Shown: positions 17,102 through 26,544 of the stretch, piece after piece | Layout of the letters: each line of letters starts with the position of its first letter | Position numbering within the stretch: the first letter of the stretch is position 1 | DNA from: Brevibacillus centrosporus | GTDB taxonomy: Bacteria; Bacillota; Bacilli; Brevibacillales; Brevibacillaceae | DNA length: 64,000 bases | Assembly (NCBI RefSeq): GCF_003710815.1 | Contig: NZ_RHHP01000026.1 | Coordinates: 62,001-126,000 of the forward strand | Direction: 5' to 3' | Notes under the pieces: generated by a model | Seen by the model: only the letters and a program-made list of their open reading frames with translations | Database searches by the model: none | What the model was told of the DNA's origin: nothing | Made by a program: the position numbers and the translations under genes

Positions 17102-17614
17102 ATGGCACAAATTCGTTTCCACGACAACAACGATCGCATCAGCGCTCCAGAGGAAGTCATCTCCTTCCTGAATACGCAAGAAATCATCTATGAAAAATGG
17201 GCACTGGATAATCTGGATCCGAAGCACCGCGACAACTACAGCCCGACTGACGAGGAGAAACAGGAAATCCTCGATACCTTCAAGCCGCAGATCGACGCAA
17301 TCAGCGAGCGCCGCGGCTACCTGACTGCTGACATCATCGTCCTGTCTGATTTGACCCCTAATCTCGACGAGCTTCTGGTCAAATTTAAAGGCGAGCACCA
17401 TCATACGGACGACGAGTGCCGCTTCTGCGTAGACGGTCACGGCATCTTCGCGATCAAAGGGAAGGACGGACGATACTTCGACGTTGAGCTTTCGCCAGGT
17501 GATCTCATCTCCGTTCCGCCAAACTTCCGTCACTACTTCACCCTGATGGACGATCGCAAAATCAAGGCCATCCGCCTGTTCGTGACTCCAGCTGGCTGGG
17601 AAGCGATCTATTAA
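17102..17614 (+). CDS. mtnD: Acireductone dioxygenase
   Basis: 170 residues, cupin fold. It oxidises the acireductone to the 2-keto acid of methionine plus formate (iron form). Metal ligands lie in GEHHHTDDECRF and FRHYFT. GGAGGAATT precedes the ATG at 17102. Last gene of the operon, followed by a strong terminator. The aminotransferase that finishes the pathway (mtnE or equivalent) is not in this window. Confidence 0.95.
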   Translation: MAQIRFHDNNDRISAPEEVISFLNTQEIIYEKWALDNLDPKHRDNYSPTDEEKQEILDTFKPQIDAISERRGYLTADIIVLSDLTPNLDELLVKFKGEHHHTDDECRFCVDGHGIFAIKGKDGRYFDVELSPGDLISVPPNFRHYFTLMDDRKIKAIRLFVTPAGWEAIY

Positions 17615-17623
17615 GAAAAAGGG

Positions 17624-17660
17624 AAATCACCCCGTTGTCATTTGACCGGGGTGATTTTTT
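17624..17660. terminator. Terminator between mtnD and the ger operon
   Basis: AAATCACCCCG pairs with CGGGGTGATTT around an 11-nt loop, followed by TTTTTT. It closes mtnWXBD and probably also the convergent ger operon, which stops at 17666. Confidence 0.88.
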
Positions 17661-17665
17661 CATGC

Positions 17666-18781
17666 TTATTTGATGTTTCCATTACCTTTGATATCTACGT
17701 GCGTGACAATGTTGACCTTGGCCTGGGAAAAAGCCTGCGTCCATTCATTCTGGACTTTTTTCCACTCGTCATACTCATAGGCGCGGGCATGCAGTCCAAA
17801 GCCGAAGGGGTCAATTTTCAGTTTCTGACACTTGAGGAGCAGATCCTGATACTCTGCCTGAATTTCTTTTTCCAACACTGTTCCCATCTTTTTATAATCC
17901 TCGTCCATATCAAAAGGGAAAATCCGCTCAGAGATCGATACTCTTAATTTCATATCCACATTAAAATGGAATCTGCCATCTACAAAGCTGGTTTTGACCT
18001 TCTTCGATAATCCTTTGACGAAGAAGCTGATGCGTCTTTGAATGGTCTTCTCTGCTCCATCAGAATCTGGATAAGGAAGGCTAATCGAGATTTCACCTCT
18101 CTTCCCTTGCAGGAGCATCTGCAGAAAAGCAGTCTCCCTGCCCGTTAAAGCGGTGGCAAATCCCCCTTTCTCCGTCAATAATGCCGTTCCTTCCACCTGT
18201 ACCTCTTTTACCTTGTTCAGCTTTGTAATGCTTGGAGTGAGTCCTTTTTCGTAAATTTGGCGATGAAGCTCCTGCACACTTGTTTTCACCGTAATATTCC
18301 TGCGGTTGGCGGTATCTACCAGCTTTAACAAATGCAGAGCGACTCGCGGTTTCGCTTTTGTCTGCATGTGAAACAGTTCATGTACGGGTCCGTCATAGGC
18401 AATCATTCGGGCATTTACACTAAATCGAGCATCTCGATAGACCACATCCATGAGCTGAAACCAATCCGTCGTTTGCAAAAGGCGTCTGCCAACGACAAAC
18501 AACTGTACTTTTCCCGAGAGGGTCACCCCGGAAACCATTTCGTCAAACCGCTGCCGAGATTCCCTTAACGAGTGGGCTTTGACACCGTTTTCTTCCGACT
18601 TCACCTGTGCCTCCCTGCTGAAAACCGGACTGGAGGCGTAAAACAATAGCTCGTTCTTTTCATTCACATCCAAACCAATCATCAAAGTCAGCGTAGCATC
18701 CTCCAGATCAATTCGATCCATACATCCTGGCAAGGAAAGTAACAGAAAGAGCGCCAATCCAATGTTCAGGACCTTCCTCAT
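17666..18781 (-). CDS. Spore germination receptor C subunit, Ger(x)C lipoprotein
   Basis: 371 residues. The signal peptide ends in a lipobox (LLSLPGC, cysteine near residue 20), and the mature start DRIDLEDATLTLMIGLDV is characteristic of GerAC/GerKC proteins. The C-terminal domain includes the conserved IQAEYQDLLLKCQKLKIDPFGFG. The C subunit is anchored to the outer face of the spore inner membrane and is needed for the receptor to respond to nutrient germinants. Its start overlaps the gerB stop by 4 bp. Confidence 0.92.
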   Translation of the reverse strand: MRKVLNIGLALFLLLSLPGCMDRIDLEDATLTLMIGLDVNEKNELLFYASSPVFSREAQVKSEENGVKAHSLRESRQRFDEMVSGVTLSGKVQLFVVGRRLLQTTDWFQLMDVVYRDARFSVNARMIAYDGPVHELFHMQTKAKPRVALHLLKLVDTANRRNITVKTSVQELHRQIYEKGLTPSITKLNKVKEVQVEGTALLTEKGGFATALTGRETAFLQMLLQGKRGEISISLPYPDSDGAEKTIQRRISFFVKGLSKKVKTSFVDGRFHFNVDMKLRVSISERIFPFDMDEDYKKMGTVLEKEIQAEYQDLLLKCQKLKIDPFGFGLHARAYEYDEWKKVQNEWTQAFSQAKVNIVTHVDIKGNGNIK

Positions 18782-19878
18782 GCTTCCTGCTCCTTAGGCT
18801 TTTTTCGTATAAACATCACGGCAGCCGCTAGAACTACCGGGAAGGCATACGCGACCACCAAGCCGACCTTGCCCCACAGCTTAACCAGCTTCTGCATATC
18901 ACTGAACGATGGCATATAAATAAAGCTAACTACGATGATGAGGAACAAAAAGATATAGAGATGCTTTCTGTGGTCTTGTTTTCCTAGTAATTGTGAGGTG
19001 GTAAACACAGTGAACAGCATGTACGGCAAACCCGTCGTGGATAGGATAAACATGTACGATGCTAAGAAAAGGATATCGACCCGCTCGAGGAATCGAAATT
19101 CAACGATCTTCCATAAACCGAGAGTAGGCCAGGTGAACTGAGTGATTTCATCAGGGCTGTAAAACCCGAAGCAAAAGAGGGTTACTGACAAATACACCAG
19201 CATGGACAAAGTATTTGCCGTCACGATCCCCAGGGCAGCATACTGCTTTTTTTGCAAAAAAGGATACAAAAAGAAAGACAGCTCAAAGCCGACAAAAGAC
19301 AGGATCGTTGATGGGACCCCTTGAAAAATGGGTGCCCAGCCCTCTCTCAAAACGGGCAGCAAGTGGAGCCAGTGCATATTTCTCCACATCGTCAATAGGA
19401 CAAGCGGCATCCACAAAGTAAAGTAAAAGACTAATTCGGAGTAACGTCCAAGCACGCGCACGCCGCTTTGAATCACTTGATGCGCCGGTATAATGAACAG
19501 CAGCACCACAATATACGCTGGGGTCTGAGGAAGCAGCCAATTATTAATCAGAGCGACGGCATAAGTAAAAACAGTCATAGAGGCGAGAATACAGTACAGG
19601 ACGATCAAAAAGACTACTGCTTTTCCCAGCCATTTCCCTAACAGCAGCTGTAGAATCTCGATAATCGTCATTTCCGGATATCTGCTCATCGCTTTGGTCA
19701 GGATTAAACTGACCATCACGGACACAGCCCAGCCAAGTATGATAGACATCCACCCATCGGTTCCGACGATATTCGCTAGATCCCTCGGCAGAGTTAAAAC
19801 TCCGATTCCTACCTGCGCCCCATGTATCAAAAAGATATACTGCATGACGGTGATTTCGTTATACGCATACTTTTTCAT
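18778..19878 (-). CDS. Spore germination receptor B subunit, GerAB/endospore permease family
   Basis: 366 residues with about ten hydrophobic segments and the amino acid-permease fold of the GerAB family: ITVMQYIFLIHGAQVGIGVLTLPRDLA at the N-terminus and a basic C-terminal IRKKPKEQEA. The B subunit is thought to bind the germinant in the spore inner membrane. It overlaps gerA by 4 bp on one side and gerC by 4 bp on the other. Confidence 0.92.
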   Translation of the reverse strand: MKKYAYNEITVMQYIFLIHGAQVGIGVLTLPRDLANIVGTDGWMSIILGWAVSVMVSLILTKAMSRYPEMTIIEILQLLLGKWLGKAVVFLIVLYCILASMTVFTYAVALINNWLLPQTPAYIVVLLFIIPAHQVIQSGVRVLGRYSELVFYFTLWMPLVLLTMWRNMHWLHLLPVLREGWAPIFQGVPSTILSFVGFELSFFLYPFLQKKQYAALGIVTANTLSMLVYLSVTLFCFGFYSPDEITQFTWPTLGLWKIVEFRFLERVDILFLASYMFILSTTGLPYMLFTVFTTSQLLGKQDHRKHLYIFLFLIIVVSFIYMPSFSDMQKLVKLWGKVGLVVAYAFPVVLAAAVMFIRKKPKEQEA

Positions 19879-21416
19879 TTACCATCCCCCTCGGGACGAT
19901 TCTCTCCCTGCCGCTTCAATTGGCGAGCTCTGGCGCTAACCGGCCTGTTTTTCATATTCCAAAGCGGCACTCTGACAAACAGATCCTTCCAATCGGAGTA
20001 ACGAGTGGGTGCCAGGGGACTACCATAAGGAACACCCAAAGACTCCAGTGAAATCATATGTCCCATCATCGTCATCAAGCCGATCACAATTCCTACAATC
20101 CCAAACATACCCGCCAGCCCCATCATCACGAAGCGAAGCAAGCGCAATGCCGATGCCATATCATAGTTCGGGATGATAAACGAGGCGATCGCAGTAAACG
20201 CCACAACGATCACCATGATATTGCTGACGACCCCTGCTTGAACGACTGCTTGACCAATGACGATACCGCCGACAATTCCGACTGTCTGGCCAATGGGTGC
20301 CGGCAGCCGTACTCCCGCTTCTCTGAGCATTTCCAGCGTCAGCTCCATCAGCATCGCCTCCAATAGTGGCGGAAAAGGCACACGCTCTCTAGACTCTCCC
20401 ACAGACAAAATCAAATCAATAGGTATGACCTCGTAGTTGAACGAAACAAGAGCGATATAAACAGCAGGCAAGAAAGTAGCAACCAGAAAGGCCAAATACC
20501 GCAGCAAGCGTATAAAGGTTGCCACTGGCCATCTTGTACTGTAATCGTCCACCGTTTGAAAAAACGAGGCAAAAGTGGCGGGACCAACTAAAACACTCGG
20601 AGAACGGTCTACGACAACGGCAATTCGCCCTTGCAGCAAATGGGACGCCACGGAGTCTGGTCTCTCTGTGGTAACAAGCTGCGGAAAAGGAGAAAAAGGG
20701 TTGTCCTCAATCAACTCTGCCAGTTCTCCTGTATTGATGACTGCATCGATGTTCAGCAGCTTGATACGATCCTCCATTTCCTTCAGAACATCCGGGCTGG
20801 CGATGTCTTCCATGTACATGATAGATAACTTCGTTTTCCCCCGCTCCCCCACGCGGAGCTGCTTGATCTTCAGCTCCCGATTCGGGAGATAGCGTCGTAT
20901 CAGGGCGATATTTTGTATGTCCGTCTCAACAAAACCTTGGTGTGCCCCTTTTAGCGACGCCTCCATCTGCGGGTCTTCTACTGCCCGCTGTGGCCAACCA
21001 TGCGTCTCTACCACACAGGCTTCGGTCCGCCCCTCGATCAGCAGAACGCTGCTCCCCTGCAAAATCTCAGCTTCCACTGTTTCCATATCGTAGGCATTTG
21101 ATATCGCACCTACGGAAAGTAAATCTACAATGCTCGTATCTGCGTTTGACGTCGGATTCAGTAGAGGGCGAAGCATGTTATTGTTGATGGAATTTTTGTC
21201 GACTAGACCTGACAAGTATACTAGCGCCACTCGCCCCTCGGCGAAATTACTCTCAAATGTGCGTATGATCAAATCTGGAGTCAACGTAAAAATCGTTTGG
21301 AGCATGGCAATATTCTCATCCAATCGGTCAGAGATCGGTTGGATGGAGCCCGTGATTGGACGTTTTCCCAACATAGCCAATGCCCGTTTCCTGCCCAGCC
21401 ATCCTTTCAGACTCAT
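19875..21416 (-). CDS. Spore germination receptor A subunit, GerAA family
   Basis: 513 residues from the ATG at 21416 (MSLKGWLGRK). The N-terminal soluble domain contains LDENIAMLQTIFTLTPDLIIRTF and ALVYLSGLVDKNSI, then VETDIQNIALIRRYL. The C-terminal half has four to five membrane helices with LPAPIGQTVGIVGGIVIGQAVV. An upstream in-frame extension of 62 codons runs into the divergent leader and lacks family sequence. First gene of an intact A-B-C receptor operon transcribed leftwards; such operons are normally made in the forespore under SigG, but no convincing promoter could be fixed. Confidence 0.92.
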   Translation of the reverse strand: MSLKGWLGRKRALAMLGKRPITGSIQPISDRLDENIAMLQTIFTLTPDLIIRTFESNFAEGRVALVYLSGLVDKNSINNNMLRPLLNPTSNADTSIVDLLSVGAISNAYDMETVEAEILQGSSVLLIEGRTEACVVETHGWPQRAVEDPQMEASLKGAHQGFVETDIQNIALIRRYLPNRELKIKQLRVGERGKTKLSIMYMEDIASPDVLKEMEDRIKLLNIDAVINTGELAELIEDNPFSPFPQLVTTERPDSVASHLLQGRIAVVVDRSPSVLVGPATFASFFQTVDDYSTRWPVATFIRLLRYLAFLVATFLPAVYIALVSFNYEVIPIDLILSVGESRERVPFPPLLEAMLMELTLEMLREAGVRLPAPIGQTVGIVGGIVIGQAVVQAGVVSNIMVIVVAFTAIASFIIPNYDMASALRLLRFVMMGLAGMFGIVGIVIGLMTMMGHMISLESLGVPYGSPLAPTRYSDWKDLFVRVPLWNMKNRPVSARARQLKRQGENRPEGDGK

Positions 21417-21575
21417 GTATCCACGATCCTCGCGATATTTGGATTTGCTCTCGTTATCGTGGGTGTTTTTTCCCAATAATATGCATTCCGCCTGTGCTCT
21501 CCTCCAGCAGATATTGCATAGTTTTCTTGACAAAGCAAATACTGTCAGGGAAATGAACAGGTACCTAGGAGAATT

Positions 21576-22663
21576 ATGAAAAACGGTTTTTCTTTCGCAC
21601 AAGTGGTCGTCATCCTCATGCTCTCAAACGGTCTTATGAATCATTTCATCGTCATCCCTATGATGCTAGATGTAGCCAAAAGGGACGCGTGGATTTCTGT
21701 CCTTCTGTCAGGTGCGCTTTATCTGCTCTGGATCGGAATCCTCTATTTTGTCTATCAAAAAACGCAGAAGGATCACCTTCTACGTTGGATAAAGGACCGA
21801 TTTGGATCCGTCGTGTACGTGCCGATTGCTCTTCTGCTCTCGCTCTATTGCTTTTTGAATGCCACCGTGACGATGGAGGATACGGTAACGTGGATTAGCC
21901 TGTCGTTTGCTCCGGAGACACCCATTTTTGTCCACTCCATTATTTTTGCGAGCCTCTGTCTAGTGAACGCCTTGCTGGACATTCGGTCCATTGCCATGAT
22001 GTCCAGCATCCTTCTGCCGGTAGTGGTCGTTTTGGGCTTTTTCGTCATGACCACCAATTTCCAGCACAAAGATTACAGCTTCCTTTTGCCGATCATGGAA
22101 AATGGCTTCTCTCCGGTGTCACAAGGCATGCTCTACGCGGGAGGCGGCTTTGCTGAACTGATTTTATTCCTTCTTCTGCAGCACCATTTGAAGACGAAAA
22201 TTTCTTATCTGCAGATCATTCTGCTCGGAGTTACGATGATCGGGCTAACACTGGGGCTACCATTGGCGCCGTTGTGGAGTTCGGACCTATGGAAGCTGCG
22301 AAATTGCGCTATCCCGCATACGAAGAGTGGCGACTGGTCAATATCGGACTGTATATCGAGCATTAGGATTTCCTCAGTATTTTCCAGTGGTTCAGCGGTG
22401 CGTTTATTCGTGTATCGCTCTTTCACTACCTGATTGTCGAATTGCTCATGATACCCCAGGGTCCACGACGCAAATGGTGGCTCTTCGGCCTGTTCAGCCT
22501 CTCTACGGTCATTACTGTGCTCCCGTTGAGTGACATCCTTTTTTATCGTCTGCTTTCTTCTTATTTTCTGCCCACTTTATTCATGATCGCTTTGTTTCTT
22601 TCCATCGTGCTCGCTTTTCTGACAGCCCTCGCTCACAGGAGGAAACATCATGAAGAATCCTAG
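21576..22663 (+). pseudogene. Second ger operon: B subunit with frameshift and nonsense codon
   Basis: The N-terminal 225 residues (MKNGFSFAQVVVILMLSNGLMNHF onward, seven hydrophobic segments) are a GerAB-family permease. At the G-run 22253-22256 the frame is lost: adding one G restores ATIGAVVEFGPMEAAKLRY. In that restored frame a TAG at 22364-22366 interrupts the conserved LYIEH-DFLSIFQWFSGAFIR, after which the protein continues to a normal C-terminus (LAHRRKHHEES) at 22663. Two independent lesions make a sequencing slip an unlikely explanation. Confidence 0.85.
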
Positions 22664-23891
22664 ATTTCAAAAGGTGAAAGGGGTCTCTCCAGCAGTTTCG
22701 GGGTCAAAGGATCCCACGGAAATAGACGAGCTCTCCAAATTTGCTTTTGTTCTTTGAGAATCTCCAAGCTGTCTACTATATTGAGACTGGCAGTGCCCCC
22801 AAACGCGAGCCTGAGGAACCGAATTCCGACGTATCCATACGCGGTCCGCGCGACGGCTTTACGGAAGAAGTCAGCACCAATCTCGCTTTGATTCGCAAGC
22901 GTTTGAAGACGTATCAGCTAAAATATGTGCCGTATATCATCGGTACCCATACACATACTTGTGTCGGACTTTTATATCTCAAGGATCAAATCGACCCGCT
23001 GCTCTTGGAGGAAATCAAAGACAAGATTGATTCGCTGCACAGCAAAGGAATTATCAGCGGGCTTCAAGCGGAGGAACAGCTATCAAGCACCCCGTTTACA
23101 CTGCTCCCTGAATACCAGTACACAGGCAGACCGGATTACGTATGCACGGCTCTGCTCAAAGGTCGGTTTGCCGTGTTAATCGACGGCTCTCCCACCGCCC
23201 TGGTCGGGCCCGTCAACTTCTCTATGCTGCTGAACGCCGCAGAGGACACGAATACCTCCGTATTTACGGTCGTGTTTGTTCGTATCATTCGCATGGTGAG
23301 CGTAGTCATGGCCTTGTTCTTGCCTGGCTTCTGGGTAGCGCTCGTTACTACCACCACGACCAGCTCCCGTATACGCTCATCGCGACGATCATCATGTCGC
23401 GCCAAGGCGTTCCGCTGCCAGCTGCTCTGGAGGTTCTGCTGATGGTGCTCTTGTTTGATCTGTTTAAAGAAGCCGGGCTGCGCCTGCCGCTTGCGATCGG
23501 GCAAACACTCTCTGTAGTCGGCGGACTCATTGTCGGTCAGGCAGCGATTTCTGCAGGACTGACCTCATCGGGAAGCCTCGTGATCGTCGCTCTCTCCGTC
23601 ATGGCTACTTTTACCCTGACGAACCAGCATGTCGTTGGTACGATCAGCATCTTGCGGATCATCATCCTCCTTATTTGTTCGCTGCTCGGCATGTTTGGCT
23701 ACATGATGGCTCTTTTGGGGACTGTTCTGTACTTCGTGAACAAGCGTTCCTTTGGCTTGTATTATTTGAGCCCGATCACCCCAACCTACTGGTCCGACCT
23801 GCTTCGGATGCTATTTCGTACGCCTTGGCGCAAGGTAGAAAGCCGCCCCCAAATGCTGGATGATCCTGCTCGAAACGAGGTGCAGGAATAG
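22650..23891 (+). pseudogene. Second ger operon: A subunit, deleted and frameshifted
   Basis: AGGAGGAAACATC precedes an ATG at 22650 that overlaps the gerB' end. The first 35 codons end at TGA. A different frame then resumes at LQAVYYIETGSAPKREP and carries GPRDGFTEEVSTNLALIRKRL, so about 130 residues of the N-terminal domain are missing. A second frameshift occurs at about 23346, where one lost T breaks ALV-YYHHDQLPY. The last frame runs to 23891 with LRLPLAIGQTLSVVGGLIVGQAAI. All pieces match the GerAA family, but no continuous product is possible. Confidence 0.85.
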
Positions 23892-23893
23892 GC

Positions 23894-24666
23894 ATGCTTC
23901 CCCTGCGCCTGGTCATTGTCCTATTGCTATCATCGTTTCTTATGGGCGGCTGCTGGAATGCGCGGGAAATCGAGACGATGAATTACATCAATGCGCTCGG
24001 CGTGGACTATGTAAACAACAAAGTCATCGTCCACGCCCAAATCCTCAGCTTTACCAATATCGCCAAAATGGAGGCAGGCGGGCAGCAAACACCGGAAACA
24101 GTGGCTACCGTAAAGGGAGAGGGAGAGAATTTTTTGACTGCCGTATTTCAGATTTACCCCTCCTCCCAGCAACGCTTGACCTGGAGCCATATGAGGGCAC
24201 TCGTGTTTACGGAGGAGGCGATCCGCCATGGTCTGGTGGATCAAGTCTTGGATGAAATGGACCGCTACTACGAGTTTCGCTACACCCTGTGGGCCTACTC
24301 TACACACGAAGCGATGGTTGAGCTTTTCCATGCCAAACCGCTTTTTCACATTTCCGTCCTCTACTCGCAATTAACCGATCCAGGGGACATTTCGGCCAAA
24401 CCGGACCTGTGGAAGAAATCGCTAGAGAAGTGGAAAAAACGATCGCGACGGACATCAAAAGCCTTTTTGAGAAAGGGCTGAAGCAAAACATCGACACGCT
24501 GCAGCTCGGTCATACCCTCTACCGGAAGAATCCACAGGTATGGAAGCGATACGCCGTTCAAGACCGCCTGCCACTCACGCCCGCATCCCTGGAATCAGTG
24601 ATCGTCAACGTCTCGATCGAAAATGGCGGCCTGGCTAAGGTCAAGCAAAAGCGCAAACAAAAATAA
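23894..24666 (+). pseudogene. Second ger operon: C subunit with internal deletion and frameshift
   Basis: A lipoprotein signal with lipobox LMGGC and the family start NAREIETMNYINALGVDYV is followed by about 150 normal residues to SVLYSQLTDPGDI. Near 24395-24410 the sequence jumps to the C-terminal helical segment EIAREVEKTIATDIKSLFEKGL in another frame, ending LAKVKQKRKQK at 24666. Ger(x)C proteins have 370-400 residues, so roughly 130-150 are gone. A good terminator follows. Confidence 0.85.
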
Positions 24667-24672
24667 TTAAAG

Positions 24673-24704
24673 AAGGAGCGAGGGAATAGTCCCCCGCTCC
24701 TTTT
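24673..24704. terminator. Terminator between gerC' and fadE
   Basis: GGAGCG-GGG and CCC-CGCTCC form the stem, with TTTT on the plus strand and TTCTTT on the minus strand. It closes both the broken ger operon and the convergent fadNAE operon. Confidence 0.82.
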
Positions 24705-24720
24705 GCACAACTACATCTGC

Positions 24721-26499
24721 CTACAGGACGTAACCGCCCGCTTCAATGACGCGGTCCGCAATCGCCCGTTTCAGATGTACAGTATTGACTGGCGTGCGTC
24801 GTGTCAGCTTTTTCAAAATAGACAGTCGCAGACGCAGGTCGTCTCCTTCTTCCATAGCGGCAAGTGCTTCTTTTGCCCAAGCCTCTACGCGATCAAACGC
24901 CTCCTGTACATACCCGACAGTCAGATCCAGCTTTTGCTGTTCGTTTTCCAGCCCGCCCGCTGCAATTGCTTTTTCCGTACGCTTCACGACGCTGTCCATT
25001 GCGTACAGCTCGATCAGCATGTCTGCCGCGAATGCCAGCAGCTCCTGCTCTTTGGAGATCGCTTGCTGGTACTTCATCAGCGCAGAGCCTGCCACCATCA
25101 GGATGATTTTGCGCGTCATATCGAGCAGGTGCTTCTCGGCAGCCAATGGCGCATCCTCGATTTCCTGCGGATAATAGCTCATCAGCTCCTGCTGCAGAGT
25201 CGCCGCCGCTTGCAGCAGTGGCAGCTCGCCCTTCATCGCCTTTTTCACCAGCGTATCTGGGATCAGCAGGCGGTTGATTTCATTGGTTCCTTCGAAAATG
25301 CGGTTAATCCGGGAATCGCGATACATGTTTTCAATTTCATACTCGGACATGAAGCCGTATCCACCGTGGATCTGGACGCCCTCATCCACGCAGTAGTCCA
25401 GCACCTCTGTAGCGAACACTTTGTTGATAGAGCACTCAATCGCATAATCAGCGATCGCCTTCGCTACTTCCTGGCCTTCGTCTACCTTTTCCCCCAACCG
25501 GCTCAAAGCGGTGTCGAACATCCCTACAGTGCGGTATACGGAGCTTTCCGCCGCATAGGTTTTCAGCGCCATGTTCGCCAGCTTGTTTTTGATCAAGGTA
25601 AAGTTGGCGATCGGAGTCTTGAACTGCTTGCGATCTTTTGCATAGCTCGTCGCGATGCTCAAAGCATGCTTCGCCGAACCAACTGCACCGACCGCCAGCT
25701 TGTAGCGTCCTACGTTCAAGATGTTAAAAGCGATGACATGACCTCTGCCTACTTCACCCAGCACGTTTTCCACTGGAACGGCTACGTCTTGCAAAATAAC
25801 CGTGCGGGTCGAGGAGCTCTTGATTCCCATTTTCTTTTCTTCGGCACCAAAGGAAACACCCGGGAATGTCCGCTCTACGATAAAGGCAGTAAATTTCTCC
25901 CCATCGACTTTCGCATACACGATGAACACGTCCGCGAAGCCTGCATTCGTAATCCACTGCTTCTCACCGTTGAGAAGGTAATGCGTGCCGTCAGCCGACA
26001 GAGTCGCCGTCGTTTTTGCCCCCAGAGCGTCCGAGCCGGAGCCTGGCTCTGTCAGGCAATACGCAGCGATGCGAGCACCAGAAGCGAGGTCTGGCAGATA
26101 GCGCCGCTTTTGATCGTCATTCCCGAAGTAAACGATCGGCAAAGAACCAATTCCGACGTGCGCCCCATAGCTGAGTGCAAATCCACGAGCCAGCGCGAAC
26201 TTCTCCGTCACCAATGCGGTGCTCACCTTATCCAGTCCGAGCCCCTCGTATTTCTCAGGCACATCGCCCGCTAAAAGTCCCAGCTCTCCTGCTTCCTTCA
26301 ACAGACGTACAGAGATATCAAAATGGTGGTTCTCCAGCTCTTCCAGATGCGGGCGCACTTCGTTGTGGATGAAGTCCTCAGTCGTCTTGGCGATCATCTT
26401 TTGCTCTTCGGTATACTCTTCTGGAACAAACACATCATCTGCCGAACCTGCATCAATCAGAAAGCTTCCACCACGGATCAATTCTTTTGTATCTGCCAT
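24721..26499 (-). CDS. fadE: Acyl-CoA dehydrogenase
   Basis: 592 residues, like B. subtilis FadE (YusJ). It carries out the FAD-dependent first step of beta-oxidation. Conserved blocks: CLTEPGSGSDALGAKTTA, QWITNAGFADVFIVYAKV, GVEFGAEEKKMGIKSSSTR-like segment (GVSFGAEEKKMGIKSS) and the family C-terminal QIHGGYGFMSEYEIENMYRDSRINRIFEGTNEI. A C-terminal extension of about 150 residues distinguishes it from short acyl-CoA dehydrogenases. The start is either ATG 26499 or a TTG two codons earlier that sits nearer the AAAGGAG site. Last gene of fadN-A-E. Confidence 0.92.
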   Translation of the reverse strand: MADTKELIRGGSFLIDAGSADDVFVPEEYTEEQKMIAKTTEDFIHNEVRPHLEELENHHFDISVRLLKEAGELGLLAGDVPEKYEGLGLDKVSTALVTEKFALARGFALSYGAHVGIGSLPIVYFGNDDQKRRYLPDLASGARIAAYCLTEPGSGSDALGAKTTATLSADGTHYLLNGEKQWITNAGFADVFIVYAKVDGEKFTAFIVERTFPGVSFGAEEKKMGIKSSSTRTVILQDVAVPVENVLGEVGRGHVIAFNILNVGRYKLAVGAVGSAKHALSIATSYAKDRKQFKTPIANFTLIKNKLANMALKTYAAESSVYRTVGMFDTALSRLGEKVDEGQEVAKAIADYAIECSINKVFATEVLDYCVDEGVQIHGGYGFMSEYEIENMYRDSRINRIFEGTNEINRLLIPDTLVKKAMKGELPLLQAAATLQQELMSYYPQEIEDAPLAAEKHLLDMTRKIILMVAGSALMKYQQAISKEQELLAFAADMLIELYAMDSVVKRTEKAIAAGGLENEQQKLDLTVGYVQEAFDRVEAWAKEALAAMEEGDDLRLRLSILKKLTRRTPVNTVHLKRAIADRVIEAGGYVL

Positions 26500-26544
26500 T
26501 TGCAAAGACCGCTCCTTTATGAAATGTTAGGGTAATTGAATCAT

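Noticed and set aside
21417..21575. SigG promoters in the divergent ger intergenic region
   Set aside because: A CATATTA-like -10 occurs on the minus strand, but no matching -35 at the right distance was found, so it was not listed.
24703..26274. A 523-codon open frame antisense to fadE
   Set aside because: Same reasoning: the fadE product is clear and the antisense translation is low-complexity, rich in Arg, Gln and His.
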